A stretch of DNA of 64,000 bases from Caprella mutica (Eukaryota > Arthropoda > Malacostraca > Amphipoda > Caprellidae). The notes beneath the pieces were generated by a model. It made no database searches and was not told the DNA's origin. It was given only the letters and a program-made list of their open reading frames with translations. Positions within the stretch are counted from its first letter, which is position 1, and each line of letters starts with the position of its first letter. Where the stretch lies: positions 342,677 through 406,676 of the forward strand of contig CANNZV010000254.1 in NCBI GenBank assembly GCA_947561585.1, written 5' to 3'. The translations under genes were made by a program, and so were the position numbers. This document shows positions 1 through 12,693 of the stretch, in pieces.

Positions 1-3000
1 TCCAGCTCTCCTTTCGAGTTCTATAATTGAGTTTCTCTCCCTCGTTCCTCAATTGAAAACTCAAACCGTATGTTTTGAGTCTTTTCTTTTTATTTACTGA
101 AATTATGCCAATTATTGAGCAGTGAAAATAACGCAGGTAGTGAGAACAGTATTATGGACGAAATTCAGACTGAAATAAAATATAGTGAACATGTTATTGT
201 TTTACGCGTCTGTTTTATATGTAGACTAAAATAATAGCTTTGAATGCTCACACATTTGCTTCAAAATTCATATAGGTCACTGCCTGGCTAATTGGCTATC
301 AATCACTCTTAATTCGGTGTTAACATTCTACTATCATGTTCCGTTTGGATTATTGGATGCGCCGCACCAAGGATTATGCGTTAATGTTGCACGAATATTC
401 GCTCAATGTCAGTCCTCGAATTCGCCGACAGAGCAGAGGAAGTTCGGTTGCTAAGCACTGAATGGATGCAATCTTTTGCACCTCTCCTCTTTTGATTTGC
501 ACTGCCAAAACAATATCAGTTATTGCTTATTACGCTGTTTGTTTACATGGCTATGGCAAGCTGCGGAACTCTCGACTCTACCTAAAATGAACCAAAGATA
601 TTCATACGGAATGATAGATTCGAGAATTATTCGAATGCCTCTTTTTTCATTATCTATAATATGAATGTAAATTATTTATAATTAAATTGAAAGCCTTATG
701 AGTTGTTTTGATGTTTGAATCCTATGTTTTGATAACTGATACAAACATTCCCATTAAACTACATTAGATCTAAAAAATTGATAGAGTGTGTCTGAAAATA
801 TTCGTTCCGTGCAGTTCTCCGAACTATTTGTTCCTTTCAACGAAAATAAACGGCCTCAGATGAACATCAATGGGGTTTATCGACAGAGAAGCATTTCCAA
901 AAAAATCCCTGAATTTACTGCTATTTTTGGAAATGGTTCCTATAGTTCGACTCAATTATTGTTTCATTCGTTGGCGTATCACAAGTATAGAAGAGAGTAA
1001 AGCATAGTTATCTCTGTACAATTTAAGTTAGCATTGATAAGCATATATTTAATATAAAATTTTATTGTATATATTTATATATAATATTTTCTTTAGGCTC
1101 TAGATAAGGTTTACACTCCACTAAAGTAATTTCGCGGCAACATATATTCCAGCAGAATAATTCGAGCTTGTTTGGATATATCAATATGTCTGCATTGGAT
1201 ACTGAGAAATTCTTGCAAATATTAAATCTGCTTTCGGGAAGGAATATCGGAGTCCGTAGCCACTCGAAACCGATCACAGTAGGTTTGTGTAAGGATGGTA
1301 CCAGTCAAATAGTTTATTGAAGACGCGCCTGTAGTTGACAAGGAGATGAGGCTTTATTGTTAACTGACTCCTTGTAACTATGAGGATAAAATATCGCCAG
1401 CCACGCAGCTCAAAAGTGAGAAGCCGCGTGTGAATACGCTCAAAAGAAGTCGATTGAGAGATTTCTTTCACTGGGACCAGTCATGGGTACGAAGAACTCT
1501 CCTCCATTTCTTACCTTACAAGTTTTTTATTTGAAAAATGTTCTACCGTCAATACAACAATACCCTCCTTTTCATATTTCATTCTATTAGTCTTGTTTAA
1601 ATAATTCATAAGACTACGAGATAAATCTATTGAGTCAATCTTTGTGTGAGATACATATGACAAACAAATGAATGGATATTATTATAGAAATCGCAATACA
1701 TTACCATTCACTTCACTTTACTCTGCTTACTTTTAATTTATCATTAATGTGAACTTCTGTTTGATGTATTATTCATAGGTTTTATATTAGTTACTTTCCA
1801 AGAGAGTAAACAAATGCTCTATTGCTTCGACTTGCTCTATAGAACTGATATCTATAACTATTGACTTCATAAATATGACCATCCTTATTGGATTTTAGAG
1901 TGAACAGATATTGCAAACATCTAACTATTAAATTCAGTTCTATTATGCAATAGAATTTAAGTTAGGAAGGTAGGCTTTCGAAATATAAGAAAATGTGAGG
2001 GACTTCTACATATATATATATAATACTATAATCAGTGAATCTAACGAAAACAGAAACAGAATAGTGATGGTATGAACTTCAATAATTTAAAATATAATTA
2101 TAATAATGAAACCTTAACAATCACCGATAACTGTTCGGAAAGCAGAAAATTATGAAAATGGTGGATAAACTCTTTTAGATAATAATATCATGAACTAACT
2201 GTCATATGATGGATAATTTTTGGAATTATCAATGTGAAAAGAGTTTCATTTTAGTAGGCATTATTTAGGATGTTCTTAACTTAAATATCAAGTTTTCATT
2301 TCTTTTCAAGTAGTTCTCTCAGTATTTGGATAATCAATTCAAGGTGTCAAACACTCAGACAATAGTTAAGTAATTTAGAAGTTATATCGATTGATCTCAA
2401 GTATTTTAATGAGTACCTTTTTATCTAAATGTACGCTATCAACATTTTTAAAGACCGTTTTCTCAAACTAAAATAAGTAGCTATTTTGTGCTTTATAGTC
2501 TATAATTCTGTAGATTATTAGTAATTCAAGAGGATTTAATTTGCAACAAAACTGAAAATTTAAAGTATTTAATAATTAGTTTAATGGGGCTGATATAGAA
2601 TCAAAGAATTTAGTATTGAATTTAATCATTTCTATTCACCTCCCGTAAATTATTTGTTTGGGTTCATTTTCAAGCGCATTTCGTAAATGACACTCACAAT
2701 TAAATGTAAATAAGCGAATAATATATGATATCACTTGTAAATCAATTGGCAATTTACTATTTAGAGAGGTTTTTACAGTTTAAATAGACAGAAATAGAAC
2801 TGATTGCATCTGTTTTGAATTTACTATTTACTCTTTCTGAGCAGACTCGCATGGTTTGCTTTAATAAAGTTATATCAATTAATGGCCTTAGCTAAAAACG
2901 TAAATCCACCGGATTTGATTGAATCATTTAGATACGTTTTTACATCGCCAGGCATTCAATGCATTCAAGTTAATCTAATAAAATAACGCATAGATTTATT

Positions 3001-4321
3001 TGCCAGAGTCTGCGATCCATTTTGAGGTGTTACGGTTCAGATCGTACGTCTTAATGCGTTACTTCGGGCTCAACAGACATATTGAATATTGAGCTGATGG
3101 CAGGAGAGCATTCCTCTATGCAATCCGAGAATCAAAAGAGTGGCTCAAATTCTTCTGTTTCCTCGGCAACGTAACATTAAATACCTAGCGAGAGTCTGGA
3201 GGGCTTCATTGCCTCAAGTTTTCAGGGCACAAGAGCCTTCTTATTTTTATCCTCATATCAATTACGGAGCTATTCAATTTTATCTGAGAATCGTTGTCAT
3301 GGTTTCTATTATTGAATATTAGGCTTCGAGATACACCTTCATTGTAGATGTTGTTGTGTATTAGGCATAATTGCTATTCCGAGCTGATTTATAAACAATT
3401 CTAGATAGTTAAATCTACCTTACCTATTTACCAATAAGAAAACATGAAATAATTTTCAATGGCTCCATACCTTTCGATCTGATAAGTAAGGACATGAATC
3501 ACTTTTGACATATGGCGATCGTTATGAGTTGTAGCAGCTTTTCCATCTGAGAATGATGGCTTGCTAAACTGCAAAGCTGATTCTTATTCACTAAATGTCA
3601 ATAGGCTTTCAAATATGTTTCTGTTTGATTCAAAGGGATTTTGAGAATATTAGAGTTCTCGAATATGAAACAATTTCATACTAAACAAAAAAAGCGTACC
3701 GATAGAAATCGTACTATACCTGAAATTCTTCGTATTTATTATATGCCTTATGTATACTTTGATTTGAAAAAGATTGGTTGGGAGAGGGAAGTTTTGGGTG
3801 TTATTTATTATTATAACTACGGTATTCACATAAGATATCGAAGCATTATATACCATGAGGATTCATAAAGAATAGAGCCACTTTGTATTCAGCGCAACAT
3901 GCAGCTAATTATACGGGGGAAGCTAAATAATGGGGGAGGATTTAGAGGAACAGCGAAGAAACGAGGGAAAGATGCAGGGGAATAGACGAAGGGTTAAAGT
4001 TAGAAAGGGTAAGTCTGGGGTAAAGGAATTATTGGAGATTGTGTTTAATGAGGTAAAAGATAATAGCATCATGCTAGTGTCTCCTTTTATAGTTAAGTTT
4101 ATTCAATAATTTTGAAATCTAAATAGAGTTCAAATTATTCTGAGGTTTAAACTAAGTAAAATCAAGTCATTGTTTGGAGATTAGTAACTACTATAACGAA
4201 ATTGATTGTACACTCTCTATGTTAACTGTAGGATGTCTTATAAATTATATCTCTACAACAGTTGGTTATTGGAACATAAGTCCCTCGCTCCCAGTCATGA
4301 CCTTAACATGGTACTAATTAG

Positions 4322-4334
4322 GTTGCCTGGCAAC
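4322..4334. promoter_or_regulatory. X-box-like palindrome GTTGCCTGGCAAC
   Basis: This is a perfect 13-bp palindrome matching the two half sites bound by RFX-family factors (GTTGCC and GGCAAC), with a 1-bp spacer where the classical motif has 2 bp. It stands alone with no recognisable promoter beside it. Function is only a possibility. Confidence 0.3.
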
Positions 4335-5830
4335 GGTCTTTCATCCCACCCTGACTCAGACACGTACAAAGAAGTCCCTCCGCGGGAGCACCGGCAATTT
4401 TCCTTCCTCTGAAGATCTATATTCTATAAGATCTGCTCCTATATGGTACTGCAACAATTTCAAAATGATTTGACAAATCTATCAGATTTGAACAAGAAGA
4501 TATAGTGAATGTATAAGTCAATTGTATCGAATACATATAACTAAAAGTACGACATACCATGTTTCATTCTACGTTACAGGAAAGCCGCTACATTTCCGTT
4601 TGCTTTATTTTAACATTTGAAGTTCTATTCTGGCCGTATGTTGTGTAGGACGCAGGAGTTCCAATTTATTGTCGGTAGCCATGGCGTTAGTTGGCTCCTG
4701 GTGCTTTGAAGTCATCAAAGGTTTCTAAGCAGTGTTCAGAGAGGCAGTTTCTCTAACGAGCTTTGCTAACATGTGCAGTTATTAATGTATCGCTGCCTTT
4801 TCCCACCAAATCACTAATTAACCTCCACATTAATACATACTCCTGACCACTCTGTCAGAATAACGTACATGAATTTGCTCACCGAGGCAAGGATTTGGTC
4901 ACTTCAAATGAAATCATCACCGACTAAGCTAAATATTTAGATGTGACTACATTATAAAAGTAAGGCCTTTGCATTTTATTTGCCTTGACCGTCAATATAT
5001 ATAAACACCATTCTATTCGCTGATGAACTTATGTACTTAGATAACGACTACGAAAACATAGAAATATACGCGGAGTTAAATGTATGCCAACACTCTATTT
5101 AAAAAATGTTCTAACAACCTAACTTTAAATTTTCTTATTTCGGAGATATCTAGTCATTCTCATTGAAAAATGATTAAAAAATTACTAGCATATCCACTCT
5201 TAATAATTACCATTAATATTACCTTTCAAATTGTTAAATTGCCAACATTTCGTATTTTCTTCAAAAAATGACTTAGTTCTCATTTGGTATCATTAATAAC
5301 GTGTTTTTAACTAGCAAACAATTGGCTGTCATTACCATTCAGTATATTCATCTTTGCGATCCCTTTTGAATGAACCGACGAATGATCGTAGAGCTTCGAT
5401 GAGGCAATTAAAAACCTATTAACCCATAATAAACGAGTTAGTTCTAAACTAACGATCTCTTTTACACACCAATTTTTGGTCAGGGATCCTTCGATTAGCG
5501 AGTTAATAAAATGACGGCGCATATATCGATGCTCTACGCACTCCGCCTCTAATGTGTTGTGTCCGTTTGAATTTTCCGACGCAATGAGCTTCATCGGGCA
5601 GATATGCGGTGGTGCGGTGACCGAAGCGACGCTCATTACAAAGCTCAGTAGCCGCTCATATCGCCACTCATTAACTGCTAATAATGTGCATTCTGTGCCC
5701 AACCAAAATGCTATCAGTTGCTCTTATGAACACTTATGAGCAGCCTCGTGTGTATTTGGAAATGCAACTTTTTCATGTTTGATGAAGTCACTGATAACAT
5801 ATTTCAACGTGCCTTCTTTGTATAATGAGA

Positions 5831-6250
5831 GTATCATTTGATGTATCAATTGACGTATCATGTGACGTATCATTTGACGTATCATTTGACGTATCATTTG
5901 TAGTATCATTTGATGTATCATTTGATATATCATTTGATGAATCAGTTGACGTATCATTTGACGTATCAATTGACGTATCATTTGACGTATCAATTGACGT
6001 ATCATTTGTCGTATCAACTGACGTATCATTTGTCGTATCAATTGACGTATCATTTGACGTATCATTTGTAGTATCATTTGATGTATCATTTGATGTATCA
6101 ATTGACGTATCATTTGACGTATCATTTGTCGTATCATCTGACGTATCATTTGACGTATCATTTGTCGTATCATTTGTCGTATCATCTGACGTATCATTTG
6201 ACGTATCATCTGACATATCATCTGTCGTATCATTTGACGTATCATTTGTC
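5831..6250. repeat. 12-bp minisatellite, 35 units (GTATCATTTGAC)
   Basis: Exactly 35 consecutive 12-bp units keep perfect register over 420 bp, with substitutions but no insertion or deletion. A degraded partial unit follows to about 6262. The consensus is GTATCATTTGAC, with common variants at positions 7-8 and 10-12 (CAATTGAC, CATCTGAC, TTTGTC, TTTGAT). The length is a multiple of three and the unit lacks stops in several frames. It therefore produces spurious open frames of 154 codons on + (repeating VSFD) and of 191 and 142 codons on - (repeating IRQM and DTSN). Confidence 0.97.
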
Positions 6251-6848
6251 GTATCTTTACGATGCAGGAGGAGAATCCAATCGTCATAACAATTAACAAT
6301 ATTTCTCAGTGCAGTGATACAGCGAGGTAGGAAATATTAATAAAGATTTAATTTTTTGAACAATAACACTTTATCAAAGTAAAACATAACCAATACGATA
6401 CTTAGTTCTCATTAGTACTCTGGACTCATTGAAGAGCTTCGTTAATACAGTTAAAAACGATTACAATTCACCATACTAAAATAGAGATCTTTATTAACAC
6501 CAATTTACAATAATAACAGTATTTATCCATTTTCTTTCACCAGGTAATTTTACAATGGAGATTAATAATCCCAAAATTTCTAACCAATTTCTTCACTCAC
6601 AAATAACGACAGGTGAAGGAAAGTGAACACCTGCTGCAAAAACACTACTCACACCACACTAATTAAACAACTTGCATCATCTCACACACTCTACACACAC
6701 TCTACACACATTCGATAGGAAATAAAATGAATACACACCTCCCTCTGGCGGTAGAGTTTGGAAACATTAAAATCATGAATCGCACTCATTGGTATCATTT
6801 TATGTGTCATTTTATGAGTAAAATGAATAATTGAATTTATCTTTTGAT

Positions 6849-7262
6849 GCATCATTGAGTGTATCATTAGGTGTAATATTGAGTGTATCATTAGGAGTAA
6901 TATTGAGTGTATCATTAGGTGTAATATTGAGTGTATCATTAGGAGTATCATTAGGTGTAATATTGAGTGTATCATTAGGAGTATCATTAGGTGTAATATT
7001 GAGTGTATCATTAGGTGTATTATCGAAAGTGTATCATTAGGTGTATTATAGGGAGTGTATTGTTAGGTGTATCATCAGGTGTATTATAGGGAGTGTATCA
7101 TCAGGTGTATTATAGGGAGTGTATCATTAGGTGAATTATAGGGAGTGTATTATTAGGTGTATTATCATGTGTATTATAGGGAGTGTATCATCAGGTGTAT
7201 TATAGGGAGTGTATCATTAGGTGTATCATCAGGTGTATCATTTAGGTGTATTATCGAGTGTA
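6849..7262. repeat. 12-bp-based minisatellite (GTATCATTAGGT / GTAATATTGAGT)
   Basis: From 6849 to 7016 there are 14 units in exact 12-bp register, mostly alternating GTATCATTAGGT or GTATCATTAGGA with GTAATATTGAGT. From 7017 to about 7262 the register loosens into longer units mixing GTATTATAGGGAGT and GTATCATCAGGT. The GTATCATT start is shared with the array 600 bp upstream. Spurious frames of 106 (-) and 69 (+) codons result. Confidence 0.93.
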
Positions 7263-9053
7263 TCACCAACTGCTCTACAAAGAAATGCTGATCTAAATGC
7301 TAATTTCCAATGCTTTGATCATTCTCCAGTTCCTTTAACTCAATTATTTCGACTGGAATGAGTCCAATTTGACTGAATTCCGTCCATTGAAATATTTAGG
7401 AAAAACTCCTCTGTTTTGGTGTTTTTGTTGTGCCATTCTTGTGCAACTCGTGTTAAATAGAGAGCTGTTTTACTGCTAAGGAATATAACATAAAATGTCC
7501 CTCTTTGAACTGACGCGAAACTATCTGTTTTAGTGTCAATTAAATAGCAAATTAATAACTATGTTGCGCGTTACTAAATGAAACATTCGGACGCTTTACA
7601 GTAGACTTTTAATGATTTTATCTTGTAACGTATAAGTCGATTTGTTTGAAACTCTTCAGTGTTCATCATAAAAATGAGCAGTTGTTAATTTGCGTGTGCT
7701 TGAGTTTTTCATTAATGAGACATGATTTCGCTACCACTTGGGAGTTCAGTTAAACACATTTAATATTATTATGTTGACTTTAGTATAGCGCAACTGTAGA
7801 TATTGTATGATTGAATGAGACTGACATGAGAAGTTAAAGACAGAAACTCCCAGCCACCAGAACAACTCCCTTTGTGAACAGAGTTGCTTTAATAATAAAG
7901 ATGCATTGATAATAGCATGAGAATGCGATCAAACAGACATACAAATGACATTACCATATCAAAGTCCGCTCTAACCTGCAACACAGTGTACTCAACTTGT
8001 CTACCGCCCCTCTTGTCTTTTCGCAAATTAAATTGAAAGAATTCATGTTTTAAGACAATTCCTCAGAAGGGGAAAACAGTTTCTTACTCCCAGGAATTTT
8101 GTCATTCCTTCTGCAAAGTTGATACGGAGCATTATTTTATTACAGAAGTTTGATCTATCTCACCAAAGTCATAGATCTTTATAACATTCACTATGAGTTG
8201 TTTTAACTTGTTAACTGCTTCTTTATAGCATATGAATAAAGTTTGACAGACTATCTGCCTTTTGTTGAATGGTTGTGCTATTCAATACAAAAGTGAATTT
8301 ACTATTTAGAAGTAGATATTAGTCATTAATAAAGTAATATCTCTATCACTGCGTTACATAAAAAATGTATCCTAACCTTTGAAATCTGTACAATTTAATG
8401 TTTATTCTTGCCACTGTCCATCGTGTGCCAGTTTTCTTTCTGGTGAGTTTTGTTTTCAATTAGAGGCGGCAAGAGGCAATAGCTCAGTAATCTACTGTGG
8501 ATCTTGGCGGATTGCATGTGATTCCAAATTATAGTTATGTCTCTCTCCGACAGAGGGCGCTCTACCCTCACAAAGGAACTGGCTTCATTCATGCTTCTGT
8601 GCTTTCAATGTTTGTCATTGAAATTCAAACTCAATGGTCCTCTAGTTCGAAAATTGAAGAACATGTCTATTTATTCTTTATATTGAAATGTGTTCACATT
8701 ATATATATGATACAAATAAAATGTTCCTCTTAAAGTGGATAATTTAAAGAGTAATTGTACGTATGTTCAATTAAATTATTTACAGATATTCATCCTTGGT
8801 ATGGCAAAATATCGCGTTTTAATATTTGAAATAGCGCAGAGCCATTTGAGATGATTTTCAATTTGTGATAATAGGAAGATCAGGAGAGCTTAAGGTATTG
8901 AGAGCACCTTCTGTCTGCTGACAGTGATTGATGTACACACAGAAGCTATGGAAGAGCGAACTCTGAGAAATGATGTGCTGTTTTATAACACCTATCTACT
9001 TACCTATCCTATTGAGAATGTTATTTCAATTGCTATTCTTACTTAAGGATATG

Positions 9054-9137
9054 TTCCTGAGACATTAAAGGAATATCCCAGGGAAGAATGATTTATTCCT
9101 GGGATATTCCCATAATATTTCAGGAATAAATCCTTCT
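9054..9137. repeat. Overlapping inverted repeats (foldback, hairpin-forming)
   Basis: Arms 9054-9082 and 9098-9126 pair over 29 positions: 25 Watson-Crick pairs, one G-U and three mismatches. The core GGAATATCCCAGG / CCTGGGATATTCC is perfect and the loop is 15 nt. The middle segment can instead pair with the right side: 9085-9101 with 9121-9137, 16 of 17 positions. It may be a decayed palindromic MITE or a precursor-miRNA-like hairpin; the sequence alone does not decide. Confidence 0.75.
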
Positions 9138-10005
9138 TACCTGTGTATATGAAACTGTTTTAAATGACTTTATTAGAGTTGGTATCTTTACTTATGAAAT
9201 TTGTCGTCAAAGTATAGACTAGATTATGACGCAAAAGAAAATAATACTGATTAAAAAGGCCTCAATTCAAATTTCAAAGTAACTTGTTACATACTATGAT
9301 TATTTATGTTGATGGAGACCGAATGAATTGTTAGTTTAAATCTCTTTTAAGAAGAGAAATCTGTTATTACATAATGATTCAGGTGATTATTATTCTAGAG
9401 CTGTCATGACACCTGAAATTAGATACTAATTTATTTTAATAAAAAGAACTGTGTTTTTTTTATTAAGATGTACTTTGTCATATCTTTTTATAATGAGTTG
9501 CCATAGCATATATCTGATTCCAACTATCCGATTACTGATGTTTCATATTTTAAAGTTAAAGTATTGTACACAGGCTTCAAATATACCATTCAGTATTCAC
9601 CCAAATAATATGTTCTACTGCAAGTAGATGGCATAGATTCTATCCAAAACTTAACATATTTATTTATCTAATATCAAAGCAAATATTATTACACACTTAA
9701 ATAGAATAACACAAAATACAATTTAAAATCTAGCGCTAATATGTTAAAGCAGGTCACCAGATTTGAGGTAAATTACGCAAATCCATTCAGTGCTTCTCGT
9801 CTAACATCATTCAGGCTAATATAGTCTCCGACAAATAGAATTCACTGCGAACATCGAACACTTGAATACACAGTAGATTTAACTCATCTAAACTAATTAA
9901 ATTAAATACTCACTTTGCCTGGACAGCTTTGCCATCTCTATATAAGAAGACTAAGACTTCGCTGTAAGGTTACCACTTTAACTTGAAACTAATAAAAAAA
10001 CAAGG

Positions 10006-10133
10006 CCATGGCGCCTTTTCTATCTACCCAGAGAGAAATGTTGAGGTGGGGCTCTAGAAAATTTAGAATATATCCAACTTAATGTTCAATGGTTCCACTA
10101 AAAGTTGTTCTCTGGGTAGGAAGACCACCATTG
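10006..10133. repeat. Imperfect foldback
   Basis: CTACCCAGAGAGAA at 10024-10037 is complementary to TTCTCTGGGTAG at 10108-10119, apart from a 2-nt bulge. Weaker complementarity extends outward to about 10006 and 10133. The spacing of about 70 nt suits a degraded short palindromic element. No target-site duplication is clear. Confidence 0.45.
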
Positions 10134-12606
10134 AGTAATAATAAATTAAAAAAGGAACAATAATAACAAATCTACTGATAACAACTTACTGAATATATGA
10201 CAAAATGTCATAAAAATACTAAGACAAACTACAAGATACTACTAGAGAAATAAGTACACGTCACTCAACTAACAAACACTAATATTAGATCAATAAGAGC
10301 ATGACTCTGATTTGTTTTTATTTTGCCATTGCCTTTCTTCTTTCTCCATCTGTACAAAAGTTTTTGTAAAGATTGGAGTCAGAGATTAAGTGAAATTGAA
10401 TGCGCCCTAACATTGAAGAGATTTGTAAACCCTTTACATCACGAGTCCTTTTAATTACTCTACATTATGCGCTATTGAAGAATTTTTCTCTTGTAATGGC
10501 ACTCTGCTGTATGCCTTCTATACAAGTACAGCCTCAAACAAAATAAATTGAGTGGTGGACTGGCAACTTCAGATTTGCCATAGAGATATGTTTCGAGGGT
10601 ATTCCGGGATTCAATATTTTTCTGTAGCAAACGTCCAGATTGATTTATGGTTTGATTTCTTTCAAAAGTGAAGCAAAACTTTGACCGGGGAGTCATAACT
10701 ATTATTCACGGGTGTAGGCGACTGACGGTCTGCTATTGTTTCGGTCCAGCGGTGCTGCCCCAAATCTCTGAATTGCTCGCTTTTTTACACTAAATACCGC
10801 TGAATTTAGGAGAGCACTTGATGCGACGGTAGCGGTAATTTGTTTTCTTCTCCCTACTTCTCTAATTTTGCTTTTGAATTATAAGTGGGTTGGATTGCAT
10901 GTAGTTCAATGACTTTAAGTGCTTCCACAAAAAAAGTTCTGGAGAAGAAATGTTGAGGGTACCAAATGTAGCTAGCCTTAATTCAGGTGCTATTGATGCT
11001 ATGGAAAAAAGTTACAGAATAAAAGTTAGTAAACTGCTTTATTTTATCAAATGGTATTATATATTGAATTGAATGAATTATTTTCAAGTACTGATTTTAC
11101 ATTCTTGAGAATATTTTTTTTTTTAGAATTATTTATCTGCAGTGCACTGGGTACTCTCAATTTGCCAGATTGTACAGTCTGCTAGTACATTACCATGCTC
11201 CCCTGCGTGATTATTTTCTTGTTTTCCTGTCAGAGTAATTATTGGATATGCTAATATACAGGAGTAAATCAAAACAACTTAAATATATTCGACATAAAAA
11301 TAGATGTGTAGTTGGATAACAATTTGTAAAATGTAGTTAAGGTACCAATGGTTATTTAATCCAAACTTTTCCAAATAGTTTTCGAAAACTTTATCTACTA
11401 TGTAGTACTACTTGCTACTGTATAAATTGTCGTCCCAAACAGATAACTGCAGTATTTGTAAATTGGTAGAATTTAGGGTACTTTTTTCGTCCGCTTAGGT
11501 ATAAATCCATACCATTAATTCAGGTTAAATTTATGCATGTAAGCATTGAATCAAGCCGGCACTGTTGTTTTGTTTCTTCTGTAGCTGGTACAAGCAATAA
11601 TGCTAATCGCCAAATTACGGCTAATGGTACTAAATCAATCTTCTTTTCTTCCGACATTTCATTATCTTAGTTTTTGTTTGTAGGTTCGTTGATTTGAAGA
11701 CTTCTTGAGAATCAGAGGAGTTATTTCTCAGGGATTTCTCTGATGATCTATAATTAAATCAATGGGACGGAGAAGATAATTTCACTAACACTTAATTGTT
11801 TTTTTACTATGAAAATTTGTAGATAGTTAGTTAGGGCAATTGAATAAATCACTCGGAATGCTGAAATCTTTTGATATAATGTATCCTATAGATCTTAGAA
11901 TTATGACTTCTAATCATTTAAAGAGAATCGTAGTTAATTACAATTTGGTTCACCTTTCAAGAAGATGTATAAAATCTGCAATTAATTAAAACGATGCAGT
12001 TAGATTCTGTACTTTCAATGGTCTTGATGAATGTATATACTTTTAAATGATTTAAGTCAACTCTGAAAAGAGAAAGATCTGAGAAAATTAAATTAGTAGT
12101 AGGTATTTTCATTTGATATTTACGATAAATATTATAAATCATTAATAGTTATAATAAAAGCCGAAAGTAGAATATCCAAATTCCGAGTCCCATTTATCAT
12201 CATATCAACAAAAATATGACCCTGTCATAATTAACAAAAATTCGTAAATTGATTTAGGTTGCTGTTACAAGAACTACAACAACAACAACGATTACGTCAT
12301 TAAATCGACATCTAAAATAATGGTCTAGCTATGACTACCATACATTTACATATTTGAATGAAACGGAAATTTATTAAAAGCTCAATGATTCAATCATTTC
12401 TCTCACAGATATTAGTAATAAATATCTTCACTTATCAACAATTCAAGTTTAAATAATTTCACAGTATAGCATCATCTTGCCTCAATCTGCTCACTAGAAC
12501 CTACAGCTCATCCTTTTGATACTAGAGCAGTGAAAGTGATTTGTGAATTTAGGATTGCCTCTTCGACTGTTACGATTTTAACAATATTTTTCTGTTTCCC
12601 CCACAG

Positions 12607-12693
12607 CTTCCCCAGGGTGAAGGTGAGGAAGAGGATGCAAATGTCCGACGATTCCGAGTGGAGAATGGAGAGTCCAGTGGAGATAAGGAAGAG
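12607..12693 (+). CDS. GARNL3: GARNL3 exon a (acidic N-terminal segment, RRFRVENG)
   Basis: The exon is 87 nt, 29 codons, and starts and ends in phase 0. The acceptor is a long pyrimidine tract ending CCCCCACAG at 12606; the donor is GAG|GTGAGT at 12693/12694. It encodes a short Glu/Asp-rich stretch followed by RRFRVENGESSG. RFRVENG is the motif found just before the Rap-GAP region in GARNL3 proteins, which supports a real exon despite its small size. A second acceptor AG lies 9 nt downstream at 12615 (CTTCCCCAG). Its use would remove exactly three codons (LPQ) and keep the frame. An upstream exon ending in phase 0 must exist but was not found in 1-12606. Confidence 0.85.

Larger units (their letters stand above)
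1..12606. other. Region upstream of exon a, no exon recognised
   Basis: No GARNL3 exon, second gene, tRNA or rRNA is recognisable here. Because exon a is internal, this is probably an upstream intron of the same gene, perhaps including the unseen 5' exon. It holds two 12-bp-based minisatellites (5831-6250, 6849-7262), foldback sequences at 9054-9137 and 10006-10133, an X-box-like palindrome at 4322-4334 and a purine-rich stretch at 3914-4030. The open frames here are short and unassignable. The longest outside repeats is 131 codons on the minus strand at 5307-5702. Confidence 0.6.

Noticed and set aside
5724..6299. Open frames of 142-191 codons (IRQM, DTSN and VSFD repeats)
   Set aside because: By-products of the stop-free 12-bp array, open on both strands.
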